The position numbers and the translations under genes are program-made. A stretch of 64,000 bases of DNA, from assembly GCA_033060915.1 (NCBI GenBank), contig CM065382.1:2617001-2681000 (forward strand). The letters are read 5' to 3'. Below, piece by piece: positions 47,318-58,600 of this stretch. Position 1 is the first letter of the stretch. Every line of letters starts with the position of its first letter. This DNA comes from Euryodendron excelsum (lineage: Eukaryota > Streptophyta > Magnoliopsida > Ericales > Pentaphylacaceae). Below the pieces are notes generated by a model. It saw only the letters and a program-made list of their open reading frames with translations, was not told the origin of the DNA and searched no databases.

Positions 47318-48043
47318 CACCTTTATAATGTCTATTCCACTACAGTTGCAAAGGCTTCTTTAGAGAAAGCACTGGCTGAAAATGCTGAGATACAGGGCAT
47401 CCTGGCATTGCCACAACTGCCCATCGGCAGAGCCAGTGAGCCACCTTTGGTTCTTCAGATGTGGTTTAGATGCCTGCTGGTGGTGCAACAAGTACTACAA
47501 GTTGATTGAACTATTTATTCCGTGGTGGGAGGAAATAAATATATATTGAGAAGCTTGAGGGATACACTCCGGGAATCCAACTAGGGTTTTTTTGTAGTGA
47601 ATCAAAACCAATCTTCTTATCCAAAACCAGTACATTGTCCTTCATGTGTACTTAAGGATATAAGATGTTATTTGTCCACTCCCACTGAACATATATTTTC
47701 AGCTACAGGCACCACCCATTCTAATCTCACCCCTCGAGGTGCCATGCATTAAACCACATCATAAAATTGAATGATGAAGTCACTGCTGGGAATAAATTTG
47801 TTCTTGTATTACTTACGGAATTTGACTGATACTTTCATCTTTGTTGTTTTGCAAACAGTGATTCTGCTAGTATACACCACTAAAGTTGCGAAGGCTTCTT
47901 TGGACAAAGCACTAGCAGAAAATCCGGACATGGAAGGTATCTTAGCCTCGCAACGGCTTCCAATTGTAGCAGAGCAACCCTTGGATCTTCAGAAGCCTCT
48001 CATAATAAAGATAGACCCACCGGGAGACCATCACGTGAAATAA
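40426..48043 (+). CDS. SNARE-associated Golgi / DedA-TVP38 (VTT domain) membrane protein
   Basis: Nine exons join in phase: 40426-40527, 41522-41583, 42476-42530, 43356-43454, 43709-43795, 45447-45563, 46566-46658, 46893-46923 and 47859-48043, giving 276 aa. The order is an N-terminal membrane helix (VGLFILLLAAIAVAFI), a second hydrophobic segment (AVAYIPLTVLAVPASVL), then the VTT core: GGGYLFGLPVGFVADSIGAT, FLLGRTIGRSYV, and LLRFVPLLPFNMLNYLLS with the conserved R-F-P. Two further hydrophobic segments and a cytosolic tail follow. Relatives (yeast Tvp38, bacterial DedA, animal TMEM41B/VMP1) act at Golgi or ER membranes, some as lipid scramblases; the plant role is not established. The main start is chosen from the hydrophobic N-terminus. 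A second in-frame copy of the last exon lies at 47346-47509. Confidence 0.93.
42090..42283. repeat. Fragment related to the 38736-39514 element, in TVP38-like intron 2
   Basis: The right part (GATATTGAAAGTTGGAGC, AAAGTT.AAGGGACTAGATGATAGTTTGCCC) matches the right end of the 38.7-39.5 kb Mutator-like element. The left end near 42090 is decayed and no target duplication is evident. Confidence 0.5.
44085..44530. other. Unassigned block in TVP38-like intron 5
   Basis: The base composition changes here to a more C-rich, gene-like plus strand (CTCCTACCCCTCCATG, CGCCTCCTTAACTCCATATG). It may be the reverse strand of an old LINE or similar element. No domain could be read, so I only mark it. Confidence 0.25.
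47259..47314. repeat. (TG)n(AG)n compound microsatellite
   Basis: About 14 TG units run directly into about 14 GA units, 32 bp upstream of the duplicated terminal exon. Confidence 0.9.
47346..47509 (+). other. Tandem copy of the TVP38-like terminal exon, open and in frame
   Basis: After the acceptor CCACTACAG the sequence reads, in the phase left by exon 8, V-AKASLEKALAENAEIQGILA...LPQLPIG... and stops at TGA 47507-47509. The true last exon reads KVAKASLDKALAENPDMEGI and LPIVAEQP, so the two are clear duplicates at about 75% nucleotide identity over 110 bp. The upstream copy lacks the start of the exon (VILLVYTTK), replaced by the microsatellite, and has a different C-terminus after LVLQ. 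It may be an alternative last exon or a decaying copy that happens to stay open. Confidence 0.65.
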
Positions 48044-49532
48044 ATGTCATGTAAATTCTTTTCCTCTTTGCTTCCTCGATTAATTTAGATTGGAGTTGTT
48101 AGGATTGTAGATTACCAAGGAACAGTAACAAAAAAAAGGAAAAAGAAAATTCTCATAGCTTTTGTGTAAAGCATGTAGTGCTTCTGTTTTTCAGTTGCAA
48201 GCCTTTCTAGTTTACACGCTACTTCATAGAGAAGTGGCCAATTTTTGGAGTAAATAATGTATTTCGGAGTTGAGCCCTTCTCAGATTCTCAATTAAACAG
48301 TGCACAGATATTTTCTGAATTTGTGAGGCTATGCAAATAGGTGTTGTTCAACATCTCTGTCCCTTCTCGACTTCAAACGTTGTGTTTGGATGTGCTGTTA
48401 CCGTTGGACAACTTTGTTTTTCACATGCAGAGATTTTTTTTTGTTTTTGCTTTATTGACTTCTACATATACGTATGTACATGTATATATAAACCCATTGT
48501 TGAGTAACATGCTTATCTCAGTAGAGACCTATAGTTCTCTTCAGCCCTTACGAAACCCTGTTGGAAGAACTAGATGTCAGGCGCATGGGACAGCCCAATG
48601 GTCTGACACTTAGCCCCAAGCTTTGGCCTCCGAGGAAGAGGCGTATCAAACATGAAAACTAATGTTGTAGGTTGTGCAACGGTTGGCTGCTGGTCGTCTT
48701 GGAAGAAATCATGGAGTGCTCAAGACATTGAAGACCTAACGCGTTTTAATTTTCGGATAATTAATTCTTATGATCATGGTTTACTAGTCAGTCAGCACAC
48801 TCCACGCAATTCTCTTGCGTGTTTCAGACAATTCAGATCACGAACTATTACAATCCAATGTAAAACACACTAGAAGCCTGGCACTACAACATTTTATCTT
48901 CCATAAACCCACCAATAAACCTTTTCTTCTTGCTAATTGTGCGGAACATTCCTTTAAAGACAATGGTGCGTTTGCTGCAGGTAGATCAAGCATGCACAAT
49001 TTTTATTCTTGTTTTTCTTCTTCATATAGGAAGAAGCATGTAACAGAGCTTGACTTCAAATGGTATTACGGAAGCCAGCAAATACAACTGATCTAAACAA
49101 AGATGTGAAACTTAATTGTAGGGCTTACAAGCCACCTGCGATGCCAAGGTCACTATGTAACCCTGATAATATAATGGAATGCAGCAAAGCAAGAAAACGT
49201 GAGGTATATCCCTTCCAGCAATTGATTAGGAGAAGGGAATCCATGATGGCAACATAACAGTAAGCTCTAATCTCTGATTCACTGTAAGCGTGTAAATCAA
49301 ATAAAAATAATTCCTTCAAGATAAGATGCTCTCTCTGAGACCAAAACTGGCTTGGATTGGAAACTACCACAGCTTCTGTCAAAATTACCAGATGTTTCTT
49401 AGTTTGTTTTTTCATGGGTGATCAAAGCTCAAGAATCGTTTTTTGCACCCATGAAATTCTCCAGTAGAGAACCAGGGAAATTAAAAAGCAAAAATAAAAA
49501 TCTGAAAGTATGATAGATTGCATGTTGAGCAT
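48044..49532. other. Intergenic between convergent TVP38-like and bHLH genes
   Basis: This holds the TVP38-like 3' UTR on the left and the bHLH 3' UTR on the right. Frames of 60-95 codons at 48341-49257 have no family resemblance I can name. Confidence 0.5.
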
Positions 49533-52314
49533 CTATTCAGCTTGGTGAAGTCCTTTGGCCAAAGCTGTTGGCATTATAAACAAGCCCCTGCTCTCCAATA
49601 ACTGGTTTGCAGCTGATGGATTCACCTCTAGTAACTTTCCTATCATCTCTTCCAGAGGCTCGTTCAACATCTGCTCATAGAGCAGGTAATGGCCATATCC
49701 CTGCAGTGAATCAATTAAAGAACCATAAATTTATACCAAGAAATGGAGGAAATAAATCCAATATTTTTTTTTATAAAAAAAATCAACCAAAGCGCTGAAA
49801 TGATTACATGAAAACAATCTGATATGAGTTTGCTTAACCTCTTCCATTTAAAGCATAGATGAGTAGTACCTCCAGGAAAATGAAAGGATCAGAGGCTGAT
49901 TCTCCTCCCAATCTGCTTCGACTTAAATCCTGCAGAATGAACTTCCTTTAATACTCAAATCTATTGTTATTTAACGAAGGAAATTTTGGTGCATATTAAA
50001 TAAAAATACTGAACAAACTATCATGTAATACACGTAACCCTGCAATTCAAATAACTCTGGTAGAGGAAAGGGGATGAACATACCATGCAGGAGAGTTCTG
50101 ATAGGCGATAGCACATAAAAGGTATTTTTAGGTAGTAAGAATTATGCTAGTTGTTAAAGATACAGTGCTTGGCCCCAATTCTTAAATTCATAAATTAAAA
50201 GTTCTTCATCCACAAATTTCAAGAAACAGTTGGACAACTTGCCAAGAAAGAAAAACCAAGCACTTGTCATTTGTTCAAGTACTCAGGTTTAAAACAAAAA
50301 TTTCTATGCACTTAAAAGGAATAGTTTTATGTTCTTATGGAACTTCCTGCAGAAGGAAGAGAAAATCAAATTATACGAAGGTCTTCAAGAGTCAGAATTC
50401 TGATCATTCGAGTAAAACTGTATATCATGTTACCCCTCTGCCATAGTTCAAGTCAGAAGACTGACAATGCCATAAGCAAGCACATTAAGATGAAAGCGTA
50501 CCTTGATTTGAAGCTGTAAATACTTTATATGGTCAATGATATCATCAAGTAGAGATGCTTTACTGCCCTGCAAAACCACAATAATTGGATTACACATTTA
50601 CACTGATCAGGCAGCACTCATCAACTAGTGCAGGTTATGCTTTCAAGAGTATTTACGCAATATTGTTGGCATGAAGTCCAATCAATATAGCAACATCATC
50701 AGTTTTAAGAAATATGAACCACTATCTGCATTAGGTTCAAAGTTTGTTAGATCTTTAGAAAGTACCACCATCTTTTTTTTTACATAACCTGCAATAGACA
50801 CTTGGTTTCCTATTTTTACCGAGATACATATATCCTTCATATCTAACATTTATGGACAAAATAATTCGACATAATTTGTTTCCTTTTAACAAACACTACT
50901 AAGCACGACACCCCAACATTTTGCTTAGCTAGACTTCATATATCTCTTATGTCTTACAATGATATCAACAAATAGTCAAACACCGAAGCAGGACATTTTG
51001 TTGTTGAATCTACAACTTTTATCTGTGCTTCATGACAAATTTATCAGCAAAATACAGTTCACATGCACGATTTCATATGTGCACACACACTGATGTGTAT
51101 CACCTCTTTAGGATGAGGAAGCAGTTCCTGCAAGGCACCGAATCTCTCAGAAATCCTCAATCTGCGAGACTAATGAAAATTGTCTAGTTAGAGAAATTGA
51201 ACACAGGATGCTTCCAGGCCATAGTGTGATTAGTTCCAAGTGATGCAGAAGACAACAAATTTGCACCAGTTTAAAATAATAAATACGATGATCCCTTCAT
51301 TTAGGAATGAAGAATATATAAACAATTTGGTGGTCAAGTCTTGAGGCTTTTGACTTTTTGTAGGTTACAGAGTCTATGTATCTAGTATTTACTGAAGGAG
51401 TTTGCTTACACGATCATTGGCAGTGGCTCTCCGTCTTGAGTTATGGTTTCGTGGTTTGGGTGAGAACCCTCGTGTTGTGACTGCTACTCTTGAATAAGGT
51501 TCATTTGATTCTTGTTTCTGTGAAGAATGAAGAGATTGCAAAATATTTGTGTTGCAGGAACATGATAAAACTTTTCTAAACTGAAGAACTATTATCTTCA
51601 AATGATTTTTTAAGCAATGAACTCTATGGAGGAAACCTGGTTTGGAGAAGGCACAGATAAAGTAAGAAACTTGACCTGAACACAGATTTGATACTCTGCA
51701 CTTGTGAAGTTGTTCATTGGTCCTCCTTCATTGTGAGGCCTCAGATATTTTACCTCCTGAAAGACAGCATTATCTTCAACCTTCAATAATTAATTCCAAA
51801 GTTATTTAGTCAGATATACTACATATGTAATTGGGATCAAAAGAAATCATATTAGCATAAATTTATTTCTATTGTACCATTCATACATTGCATCTCTCCC
51901 CATCTTTCATCTCAATTTGGCCAGAAAATAAAAATACCAAATTTAGGGAAGCTACATGAATGTTACTGTTAAGCATATCTGGAAGAACAAGTCTACCTTC
52001 TGAACATCCATGCCAAAGGAGGAATCAGCAGGTTTAAAATCACATGCCGCTCTTGGATTAGAGTATGACATCTCCCTTTGGATTTCAGCAACGCCACTTT
52101 CTGCAAGATACTCAACATAACTGTGAGATGTTTGCTGGCAATGAACCCAGTGAGGTAGTGGCAGAGGAACAGCAGGCATCTGATTCCTTAAAGCTGCCAT
52201 TACATACTGCTGGTTCAGATTGTCTTGGCATGAATGCCACATGTCATTGGCTTTCCCACCAAAAGCCAATGACATGAACTGCAGAGAGTTCTCATGGCCA
52301 AATTCTCCTTCCAT
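49533..52314 (-). CDS. bHLH transcription factor with atypical basic region
   Basis: Seven coding exons on the minus strand join in phase: 52314-51997, 51756-51676, 51517-51410, 51169-51104, 50567-50502, 49929-49870 and 49700-49533, giving 288 aa. The basic region and helix 1 (RRRATANDR, then SRRLRISERFGALQELLP) run from about residue 160. The loop and helix 2 follow (GSKASLLDDIIDHIKYLQLQI), then DLSRSRLGGE, which recalls subgroup XI (UNE12/LRL-type) factors. The C-terminal part (EPLEEMIGKLLEVNPSAANQL) is a conserved extension. Aligned with those relatives, the DNA-contacting His and Glu of the H-E-R signature are replaced by Ala and Asp, so classical E-box binding may be altered. The start (MEGEFG) is chosen as the first in-frame ATG; open sequence continues upstream to an acceptor, so a 5' exon exists or the leader is spliced. 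Exact subgroup is uncertain. Confidence 0.85.
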
Positions 52315-52488
52315 ATATCCAGAGCAAAAACTGCTTGAATATTTCAAAGTCACGAGCTATGAAATGTTAGATAACAATCCAGTATACACCTAAAAGGCAA
52401 CAAAAATAAGGAAAATGAAATGTGGAATGTGGACTCCAAGAACCATTAGTTATAATTAAGTGGATTAAAGGCAAATTTGATTATTATG

Positions 52489-52536
<48 letters not shown>

Positions 52537-53616
52537 TGTTCTACCATCAAGATAAAGATGGGGATAGATATTTTAGTTTGTAGTTTACACATAACTTGGA
52601 TGAGAAGTAAGAAAGATATGAGGATTGATGTATGTGGGACACTCAGAATTAGAACCTTGCAGATGAACTTATTGATTTCTGCAGTGAAACTTAACCATTT
52701 GAGGCTGAAAACTGAGATAAATATCTCATCCCATTTGAGGAGAAGGAGAACATGACTGGCATCAAGCTTCAAATGCAAGTTAGGTTTGTAATTTAATCAG
52801 AAATTCAAACAGATGTTTATTTATTCAACTATTTAAGCTAATGTTACGTTAGAAACATGCATGTCCACTGGTTTATGAGACTTAGTGAATGCTTTTTATC
52901 ATATTATTAGGTCTCTAATACCCGTAAGATTCTAAATGTTTAGGGAATTAAGCATGTGAATCTGGTCCTAGATTAGCTAAGAACTTCTGCCAGTTGAAAA
53001 TCACCGACAAAAATAAAAGAGAGCAGAATGCTAATTCCTTAATGTTCTTGTTTGATTCTTCAAATGCTGAGTGAACAAGGGAAACTGAAACGAGTTAGGG
53101 TCACAAAAGCTGTTGTAGAATTCCAAGTTTCTTTTCCTACAGTTTCTCTAGAGCCAAATACAGCTTAATGTTAAAAATTCATCCAAATAAGGATTTGAAT
53201 ATAACAATCATTTTGGCCTTTGCACAACCTTTCTCTAGCAAAACAATGTGAATGAAAATATTGGGAAAGTAATCTTCAGAACATCCACAAGTCAACAACT
53301 AAACAGAGCAATGCCCAAACATTTGATAAAAAAGATCAGTTGCTCAGCAAAAACAAATAAATTAAATAAAAGATATTCCCAATCTACATAGAAATTAATA
53401 AACAGAGGTTTTAGCAACAATCACATATTGAACTGAAAACACCAAACACAAACGCTCAAAAACTCTGGCGTAGACATCTAAGATCCAATATGATTGTTCA
53501 CGGCTACCATGATACCATTCTCTTTTCTTCTCTCAAAACAAAAATTTACCACGACAATCAAACACGAAAAGCAGACTCCATAGCAGAATACTCAACAGTA
53601 TCCACACACACACACA

Positions 53617-53650
<34 letters not shown>

Positions 53651-54299
53651 ACTGACTTCAATAATTAGGATTTTCAGATCTGTTAGCATTTCTTTGATCA
53701 ACGAAAAATTGAATTAAGAGTAATACTCCAGTCATACTGAATCAATACCTACCTCCACGCAAGGTATTGGGATTGTGAACACAGAAATTTCACGTGGAAC
53801 AATCGCCTAATTAAACGAAAACCTGTAAATGATTCACAATGTTAGCGAGAACTAGAAAATTAGAGAGACATTGCAAGTGATGTAGGGTCGGTAGGTATAT
53901 TACATGTAGATACATGTATGCGTAATGCGTGTATATATGTACATACAGGGAGAGAGATTCTTACGATGAAATATCTAGGGTTCCATCGGACCGCGCAGAG
54001 AAGATAAATGCGAATAGAAAATCAAGAAATCTGGGGCAAACTCTACTTCTGCTGCCTCTGCAGTGGCGGTACGTGCTTGTAACAGAATGTAGTTATGCAG
54101 AGCTGGTACTGAAAAAAGTAGTGCAGGCGTACCAGTTTGGAAAACCAAAAACACCCCTCAACTTTAAAATTGTATAAAATATTTATATAGGATGATGTGG
54201 TTAATTTGGGCATTTTACTTTTAAAAAAGAGGCTTGCCGAATGGTTTTTAATTGTAAAAAAAAAATGCTAATTGAAGTTGCAACTGTTGAACACGCACC
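52315..54299. other. bHLH 5' leader introns and promoter
   Basis: An acceptor-like AG at about 52358 implies a non-coding first exon to the right, plausibly near 53.8-54.1 kb. Simple repeats lie at 52489-52536, (GA)n interrupted once by C, and 53603-53648, (CA)n then (CATA)n. Frames reading Leu-Ser or Glu-Arg here are translations of the GA repeat. Confidence 0.5.
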
Positions 54300-54460
54300 A
54301 CCGGATGGTCGTCACATTAAGTGAATCTCACCTGCTACGACACTCATGATCAGATACTGCTACGGCACTCATGATCATATAATCGTCATATTAAGTGAAC
54401 TCTACCTGCTATGCTACAGGTGAGGTAGATGAAATTTACTTGATGTGACGACCATTCGGT
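54300..54460. mobile_element. Foldback MITE-like element between the divergent bHLH and R3H genes
   Basis: The left arm (54300-54335, ACCGGATGGTCGTCACATTA..) and right arm (54417-54460, ending GTGACGACCATTCGGT) are inverted complements with a few mismatches. The interior has two copies of GCACTCATGATCA-type words. No target duplication is clear. A relative lies at 63841-63913. Confidence 0.65.
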
Positions 54461-55625
54461 AATGAGTACTGAACAAACACTAATGTCATAAGTACTTCTG
54501 TTGTAAAGATGGTACCGCCATATCATTTTTATATATTTTTCTGTTTCAAAATATAACACATAAGAGTACGATCAAAGTGAACCCGTTAATTAAAAAAATT
54601 ATGACTACAAACTTGAAATTAAATTTTGTTTGAATAAAACTATTTTCTCATCAAATTAAAATATATTGTCTACAAGGGCACAAAAATTTATTTTAAAAAA
54701 TTAAAAATATATATTAAATTAAAGCATAATTATTTTTTCGTACCAAATTAAGTGTCAAAATGAAAGAACAAACAAGAAGGAAAGAAAGTCTAGGGTGCTA
54801 CAAACATTATTTAGACATTTTTAGCGTGGTTAAAAAATAATTAATAATTCATGTTAATAGCTACTATTTGTAACAAAAATTTAGCGATTTTACTTTCATC
54901 AAGTGTTAAAGGTTTCTAAATAGAAATAGTAAATGTGAAAACAGATCTAGCCATAAAGAGGCAGATGATAATTTGCCCTCATTTTATCTACGATTTTTTA
55001 AATGCATTTGTTCAAATGGATGATTTTATCTATGAGTTTTTTTCCCGTGCTTTGATATTAAATCTGTCAAAAAACAAAGAAAATAAAAAATAAAATTACT
55101 TAAACATATTAATTTTTAAAAATAATCAAACAAAAAAAATTTTTTTTATTAAATATTTATTTTTAATTATTTTTCTAATCTAACAAAAATAAATAAATTT
55201 AACTTACTTTTTTATTTTAATTTATTATTATTTTCACACACAAATACAAAATCCAAACATCAAATTCCAGCATCGGGCGTACACTGTTCAAGGAAAAAGT
55301 GCGTAAAAACTGCCTAACGTCGCCACGTGTCATGCCCTCTTTTACGTGTTCCCCAAACAAAACTTAATCAAACGGAGCAGCTTTAACTGATTTTGGTCAT
55401 TGTGTCACTAGGGATAAGTAGCGTTTGTGAATCACACAACGCATTTAGCATATTCCTCTTCATTTCGTTAAGGCTCTGTTTGGTCTCTCTGTGTTTTCCC
55501 TTCCTGAGATTGATACGCACATTCGACTCTCTCTCTCTTCTCTGCCCCTCCTCGTCATCGTCAACCAAACACCGCCGGTGAAAGGCGAGATCAATCCCTC
55601 CTATTTTTCTTCTCGAGAATCAATC
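54461..55625. promoter_or_regulatory. R3H gene promoter and leader, with G-box
   Basis: The AT-rich half (54540-55260) shows nothing recognisable. A G-box CACGTG lies at 55324-55329 in the context GCCACGTGTC, an ABRE-like core. A CT-rich leader (55520-55560) precedes the start codon. Confidence 0.5.
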
Positions 55626-58600
55626 ATGGCGACCCCTGAGGTTTCGCAGAGAGAACAGGATCTGCTTCTTTCATCGCCTCTCTTTGACCATCCCAAAGGT
55701 ACACAGATTGTGTCTTTCACTTGATTTTATGTTCTGCTACTCTTTGTGATTACGCAGTTATTGATAATTTAATGCTGTTTTATAAAAATTACTGAACTGT
55801 ATTTTGGTCTACGTTTGCAGGAGAGAATGCAAAATCACGAGGACTGGAGATCGAGAAAAAGATCGAGTTCCTTGAGAGCTTGACTGGAAAAGTAATTTTC
55901 CTATTTTGTTTTCAAGTCCTTCGAGAATAAATTTTGTTTTATTTCCTTTTCTTTCTGCCTTTATGAAATTGCTTCATAGGGAAAGATCCGTGCTTATTGT
56001 TGATTTATTGGTTATGCAAATTTGATATGGAAATTAGTATGATATAAGTTACCTCATACAATTTAATCTCAAAGAAGTTTTTAACTATGGTGCTAAACAT
56101 TCAAAATTATTGACTACTTGTTTGATATGATCAGAGCTGCTTTTTATACTTGCCAAAAAGTTTTGCAATAGTGGATAACACTTGTAATGTCCAGTGAATT
56201 GAATACATATTAGGAAGGTATGATATGAATTGAAATGATACACGTCTCTAGCAGTAAATGGCTTCATATTATCATAAGCATTGGTTTTTGTCAAATAGAG
56301 AGTAGTGAGTACATCTTGAAAATTAGTTTCTTGAATTACCCTGTTGGGAAAACATATTTTTTTAATTTTTTATAATGGTACAGTAAAATATACATACATA
56401 TATATATATATATATATATTGAGTTTCAAATGGCCATTTCCAACCTATGGTAATCCAGGAACAATATGGAGTATTCATCGCATTAAAATAAAAAGGAGAA
56501 TTCACAATGGTACTCCCTTAATAGAAACTTTAGTTTTTCTTGGAAAGCAATAAACTATGTTTGATTGATGTGTGGAGAGGGAATGCTATCATTCTCATGT
56601 TGCGATCTTTCCATTTTTTTAACCCATTTCTCGGAAGGGTGTTTTTTTGTTTGGGTTTGGATGGGTAGGGGATTAGTTGTGGCAGGGAACTATTTCCAGT
56701 TTGAAGATTGCTAACCATTTTACAGGTTAGCAATCGAAGATCACGCCGATGGTTAAACGATCGTTTGTTGATGGAACTTGTTCCTCGTTTAAATGCAGAA
56801 GAGATTAGAGGCTTGTTTGCTCCACCTCCTTGGGGTAAGTTACAAAACACACAATGATGTCCTAGTTTGTGTAGTAACTTGCTACTATCGATGTTTGGGA
56901 AGAATTCATAGTCTGTTTGTACGCAGCACTAATAGACCTTCAGACAATATACTTCTGAAACCACCCTCAGGGATTGAAGGAAATTTTGTTACTAAATATT
57001 TTGAAGAAATCCTACAAAATAAATTTATATTCTGTAAGCCTATAATTTGCAAAACAGAACACCTGATAAATGATGATCTTTGGAGCCAAACTAAGATGCT
57101 TTTTCTCTTTTTTAGTTGTGTCATTTTTTTCCCTTGTCCTGTTGAATGATTATCATTAGGCTTGCAAGAGTTAAATTTGATATTATCAAAAACATTGATA
57201 TCATGCCTAGATATTTCTGACTGGTTCTATCATGCAATTGCATAAGTTGTGGTGTTTTTGGCAGTGTACTTGATCATTGAGACAATTGGCTGAACCTTAG
57301 CTTGGCTTAAATATATGTTGCAGTATACAGATTGATTTTTACTGATGGCAATATGCTTTTCGTTGTATCATTCGAGGCCTGTGACATTACATCGGAAACC
57401 TTAAGTGTGTTACTTGCCACCTCAGCTACACCAACCCCTCCCCACACCTAAAAAAAATGAAGGGTGGGTATCTTACAGTTGTACTATACTAATCAAAACT
57501 TCGCAGCTTGTCTTTTTTTTTTTGGCCTAGTAGGGACCTGGTACTATTAGAAAAAATTGAAGATAAGATCACCTGCTTATAGAAGAGTCTTTTTTTGTCA
57601 TTTTTTATTTTATTTTATCTACTACTTACCACTTTTTGTTAAATTTATTGATTGGGGTTCATTTTACAGGTGAGGAAGTTCCGCTGTCAGCATTTTCCAT
57701 GACAAATGTGGGGGAGTGGGACAAGTTTAGGCATATAGACATGGACAAAGAGGTTTTTCACTTTTCTTGATCACCAAAGCATGTTTATCTGCCGCAAAAT
57801 TCTTTCAATATAGAATAAGAGCAGTAGAATAAATTTTTAAGAATTACACTGCTAGAATCTAATATGACTGGAAATATATGTGCTGCAATAGAAACTCATT
57901 GCAATTTTGGATTCTAATCCATGCAAAGTTCTAAGTTGGCTTGGGTTATATGGGTTAACTTAATTCAGAAGGTGCCAGCATTGAAAGTGATACATACATA
58001 TTGGTGAGCTTAGATTATAAGATAGTCTTTGTGCATAAGACATTTTACTCCATGTTTGTTTTTCTGCCACTTTGTTGGTGCATTTATTTGCTCACTGTAT
58101 GGTTTGTGCTACATTTATAATTATACCCATTTGAAGAATGGAATCTCCTAGCAATCCTTGCTGGCTGCTTTTTTGTTCACCGTGGGAGATATATGTTGTG
58201 ATCCACTGCATTATTTGTTATGTGTGGAAATTATTCATCTAATAATTTGTTGAGCATGAAAGGTGATTCACTACATTAATAGTTTATGAATCGCCAGCTT
58301 GGGTATCTTTTCTAATAGTTGCAAGGGTTATCTATTTATTAACTCCTGAGTCAGGTTTTCTAATGGAACCAGGGTGACATAGGTTGCACTAGTACAGCCT
58401 GGAAATGGTTTTTGGAAGTTCACATACTGTGACATTTGCAATGTAAGAAGAATAGCGCTCTACAAACACAGATTTTGTCAGAATTCTCATATACAATGAT
58501 GTGATTGTTGTGGTCCTTTCATTTCAAACCAAAACATCACAGTTATGATCATAATTTTGAAATCACCACTGCTACATCTTTCTGGATGGAATTTCTGTAT

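Noticed and set aside
52446..52778. Leu-Ser and Glu-Arg repeat proteins
   Set aside because: These are translations of a (GA)n microsatellite.
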